A stretch of DNA of 24,946 nucleotides, taken from the NCBI GenBank assembly GCA_963923455.1, contig CAWULT010000065.1, forward strand, positions 1-24,946, given 5' to 3'. The stretch is from CAWULT01 sp963923455. Its GTDB lineage: Bacteria; Acidobacteriota; Vicinamibacteria; Vicinamibacterales; UBA2999. Shown piece after piece: positions 23,170 to 24,946 of this stretch. Within the stretch, counting starts at the first letter, position 1. Each line of letters starts with the position of its first letter. The position numbers and the translations under genes are program-made. The notes beneath the pieces were generated by a model, which saw only the letters and a list, made by a program, of their open reading frames with translations, was not told the origin of the DNA and ran no database searches.

Positions 23170-23855
23170 GCGTCAGCGATCGACGCCGATATGCCCGCAT
23201 CGCGATGGCGATTGCGTTGTCGGCCGCGTGGGTGTTCGTGGTCGGCCGGGCCGTGCGAGGGTCGGATGTGCCGGCGGCGCTGCCGCGCCTCGGTGACAGC
23301 GGGACGCCGTCCAGGCCAGTCGATGCCGAGCGCTCAGCCCGCGAGAGTCGCGCGGTGGCCTCCCGGGAGACGGCGCCTCCCGTCGATTCACCGCGCACCC
23401 TGCGCGGATTCTACGCGCGACGCGCTTACCCTGGCGCGCCACCCGTGATTCCCCATCCACTCGCCGATCCGGAGGCGGTTGGCGGGGCGGTCTGCCTGAG
23501 CTGCCACCGCGAAGGCGGGTGGGCGCCGGCGTTCGGCGCATACACGCCCGTCACGCCGCACCCCGACCTCGTGAACTGCGTCCAGTGCCACGTGGCCTCG
23601 ACGGCCGTCGACGCGCTCGTCCGGACGGACTTCGAGGCCGTGCCCCCTCCAGCCATCGGGCGGGCTGCGGCGCCGGGCGAGCCGCCCCCGATACCCCACA
23701 GCCTGCGAATGCGCGAGAACTGCCTCGCGTGCCACGCCGGGCCCGCGGCCGTGGTGGAGATTCGTGTGACGCACCCCGAGTTCGCCGAGTGCATGGAGTG
23801 TCATGCGGCCGGGGTGGACGACGGTGCTTCCTCCAAGGCGGTCGGGCAGCGATGA
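23166..23855 (+). CDS. napB: Tetrahaem NapB-like cytochrome c (apparently duplicated NapB)
   Basis: A 229-residue c-type cytochrome, the electron-donor subunit for NapA by position and sequence. NapB normally carries two haems; this has four CxxCH motifs: CLSCH 110-114, CVQCH 138-142, CLACH 186-190 and CMECH 209-213. The first module, PPVIPHPL then CLSCH then TPHPDLVNCVQCHV, is NapB-like. The second, PPPIPHSL then CLACH then VTHPEFAECMECHA, repeats the same order. Candidate axial histidines are His97, His132, His178 and His203. Residues 11-27 form a signal anchor or uncleaved signal after an Arg-rich start. About 65 linker residues (30-90) are Pro/Ala/Arg rich. ATG 23166 overlaps the napA stop as ATGA; the open frame to 23142 lies inside napA. 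Confidence 0.85.
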   Translation: MSVSDRRRYARIAMAIALSAAWVFVVGRAVRGSDVPAALPRLGDSGTPSRPVDAERSARESRAVASRETAPPVDSPRTLRGFYARRAYPGAPPVIPHPLADPEAVGGAVCLSCHREGGWAPAFGAYTPVTPHPDLVNCVQCHVASTAVDALVRTDFEAVPPPAIGRAAAPGEPPPIPHSLRMRENCLACHAGPAAVVEIRVTHPEFAECMECHAAGVDDGASSKAVGQR

Positions 23856-24490
23856 AGGCCAGCACGGCGAGCGCGCTCGTGGCGGTGACCTGGGTTCTGA
23901 TGACAGCGGCGTGCGGTCGGCCGGATCGAACGGGCCCGCCTGCGCGCGTCCTGGCGACCATCGAGGCGGCGGGAAAGCCCGTCAGCTATGCCCTGGCTTC
24001 TCCGGACCTGCCCGGCGGACGCACGGCAGTCGAGGTGTCGCCGACGCCGGGCCGAGCTTCCTTTCTGGTGCTGTCCCGGACCTCGCAGTTGAGGCAGGCC
24101 CCGTGCGCGACCTGCCACATGACCCCACTGGCGTCGATGCGAGCGGAGGGCCCAGGTCCGGCGCGTCGGGCACACTGGTCGATAGAACTGGCCCACGCGC
24201 CTGCGTCCGTGATGGGATGCGCCACCTGCCATGCGGCCGACGCCGCCGCGCTGCGCCTGCTCGGCGGAGAACCCGTCGGGTTCGACCACGCCTACCGGCT
24301 GTGCGCGCAGTGCCACAGCAGGCAGGTGGCGGATTGGGCCGGAGGCGCGCACGGGAAGCGTGTCGGCGGCTGGGTTCCGCCCCGCGTCGTCTACGGCTGT
24401 CCGGAGTGCCACGATCCGCACCGGCCTGCGCTCGGCCCGCGCCGGCCCGCGCGTCCCCCACGCCTGTCCGACGAGGTGCGCCGCCCATGA
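23852..24490 (+). CDS. Tetrahaem cytochrome c lipoprotein
   Basis: A 212-residue exported multihaem cytochrome, likely a lipoprotein: VTWVLMTAAC with Cys21 resembles a signal peptidase II site. Four CxxCH motifs are at 85-89, 123-127, 151-155 and 183-187. Additional His residues that may be axial ligands include those in RAHWSIELAH, GFDHAY, GAHGKR and CHDPH. It does not look like NapC/NrfH, which has an N-terminal membrane helix and a different haem spacing, but it may do a comparable job by passing electrons to NapB-NapA. It overlaps the napB stop and the next start as ATGA on both sides, so it belongs to the nap operon. The C-terminus is Pro/Arg-rich. Precise role unknown. Confidence 0.8.
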   Translation: MKASTASALVAVTWVLMTAACGRPDRTGPPARVLATIEAAGKPVSYALASPDLPGGRTAVEVSPTPGRASFLVLSRTSQLRQAPCATCHMTPLASMRAEGPGPARRAHWSIELAHAPASVMGCATCHAADAAALRLLGGEPVGFDHAYRLCAQCHSRQVADWAGGAHGKRVGGWVPPRVVYGCPECHDPHRPALGPRRPARPPRLSDEVRRP

Positions 24491-24946
24491 TCCGTTTCGT
24501 CGATCTCCTGCGCCGGAAGAGCCCCGGCGATGCCCCGGCGAAGGCTTCCGAGCGCGAGGCGGTTCTCGAACAGGCGCTCAGCCGCCGCCAGGCCCTCGGT
24601 CGCCTCTCGACCGGACTGCTGTCGGGGCTCGGCCTGGCCCAGACCGCGTGCAGCCCGTTTGCGAGCCCCGAGGCGCGCGAGCAGGCGAGCCTCGACTGGG
24701 AGGTCTACTTTCAGAAGAACTTCCGCCTGATGACCGATCCCGAGAAGGCGGAGACGGTCGATCGTCTCGAGCGCCTGCACGCGCTGCGCACGGGGCAACG
24801 CATCGAGATCGATGCGGCCGGACCGCAGCCGGGTGTGCTCTACGGCTACGCCTTCAACATCTCGAAATGCCGCGGCTACATGGACTGCGTGCGGGCCTGC
24901 ATTCAGGAGAACAACCAGGACCGCCGATCCGGCATGGCCTATATCC
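24487..24946 (+). CDS. Tat-exported ferredoxin-like Fe-S lipoprotein (partial, right edge)
   Basis: The first 153 residues of an Fe-S protein cut by the window end. Residues 32-55 hold a Tat-type motif SRRQALG followed by LGLAQTAC, a possible lipobox at Cys55. The first cluster motif appears at 128-138: Cys128, Cys134 and Cys138 in KCRGYMDCVRACIQENN. In dicluster ferredoxin subunits the pattern is C-x2-C-x2-C-x3-C; here the second ligand position (131) is Tyr. The surrounding NISKC...ACIQENNQDRR is typical of Fe-S subunits that sit beside NrfD/PsrC-like membrane quinol enzymes. ATG 24487 overlaps the previous stop as ATGA. I expect more cluster motifs beyond the edge. It probably feeds electrons to the Nap cytochromes. 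Confidence 0.75.
   Translation, partial: MIRFVDLLRRKSPGDAPAKASEREAVLEQALSRRQALGRLSTGLLSGLGLAQTACSPFASPEAREQASLDWEVYFQKNFRLMTDPEKAETVDRLERLHALRTGQRIEIDAAGPQPGVLYGYAFNISKCRGYMDCVRACIQENNQDRRSGMAYI

Overview
The window is GC-rich, densely packed bacterial chromosome with no phage, transposon, CRISPR, rRNA or tRNA that I can see. The Tat-exported flavoprotein, the three-gene hydroxysqualene route to squalene (hpnCDE), a double-length ThyX, a phosphatidylcholine-synthase-like enzyme, and periplasmic nitrate reductase with multihaem partners together suggest a Gram-negative soil-type bacterium. Acidobacteriota (Vicinamibacteria-like) is my best guess; it rests on gene content and base composition, not on a database search.

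Layout. 1-3267 (minus): a secreted alpha/beta hydrolase, then panB and panC of pantothenate synthesis; panC runs off the left edge. 3379-4374 (plus): ygfZ. 4355-5505 (minus): mutY-mutT, an overlapping oxidative-damage repair pair. 5526-11453 (plus): a tightly overlapping run of cobalamin adenosyltransferase, hpnC, hpnD, hpnE, thiI and class I aldolase fbaB. 11506-13719 (minus): a Uma2-family protein and a Tat-exported amine oxidase-like flavoprotein. 13910-17074 (plus): a large secreted subtilase. 17076-17588 (minus): a zinc-ribbon NUDIX hydrolase. 17610-20422 (plus): peptide deformylase, a two-domain ThyX and a PcsA-like CDP-alcohol phosphatidyltransferase. 20609-24946 (plus): a nap operon of napD, napA, a tetrahaem NapB, a tetrahaem lipoprotein and the start of a Tat-lipoprotein ferredoxin.

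How the genes work together. HpnC, HpnD and HpnE convert farnesyl diphosphate to squalene, the hopanoid precursor; no squalene-hopene cyclase is in the window. MutT and MutY both act in the 8-oxoguanine repair system. The nap genes encode a respiratory or redox-balancing nitrate reductase. Within the window, the usual quinol-side partners NapC, NapG and NapH are absent; a tetrahaem lipoprotein and an exported Fe-S protein stand in their place.

Most interesting points: (1) a NapB-like protein that appears to be an internal duplication, with four CxxCH motifs and four matching PH/THP motifs; (2) the unusual nap electron-transfer module, including an Fe-S protein with Tyr in a cluster-ligand position; (3) a potentially switch-like structured leader before napD; (4) two unrelated divergent gene pairs sharing one mirror-image architecture, a single TATAAT exactly 7 nt from the minus-strand start and 7-8 nt from the plus-strand start, implying leaderless bidirectional transcription; (5) a tandem ThyX whose two halves have lost complementary parts of the active-site signature; (6) a short MutY without its C-terminal MutT-like domain, overlapping a free-standing MutT. 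No gene-free stretch exceeds 300 bases.
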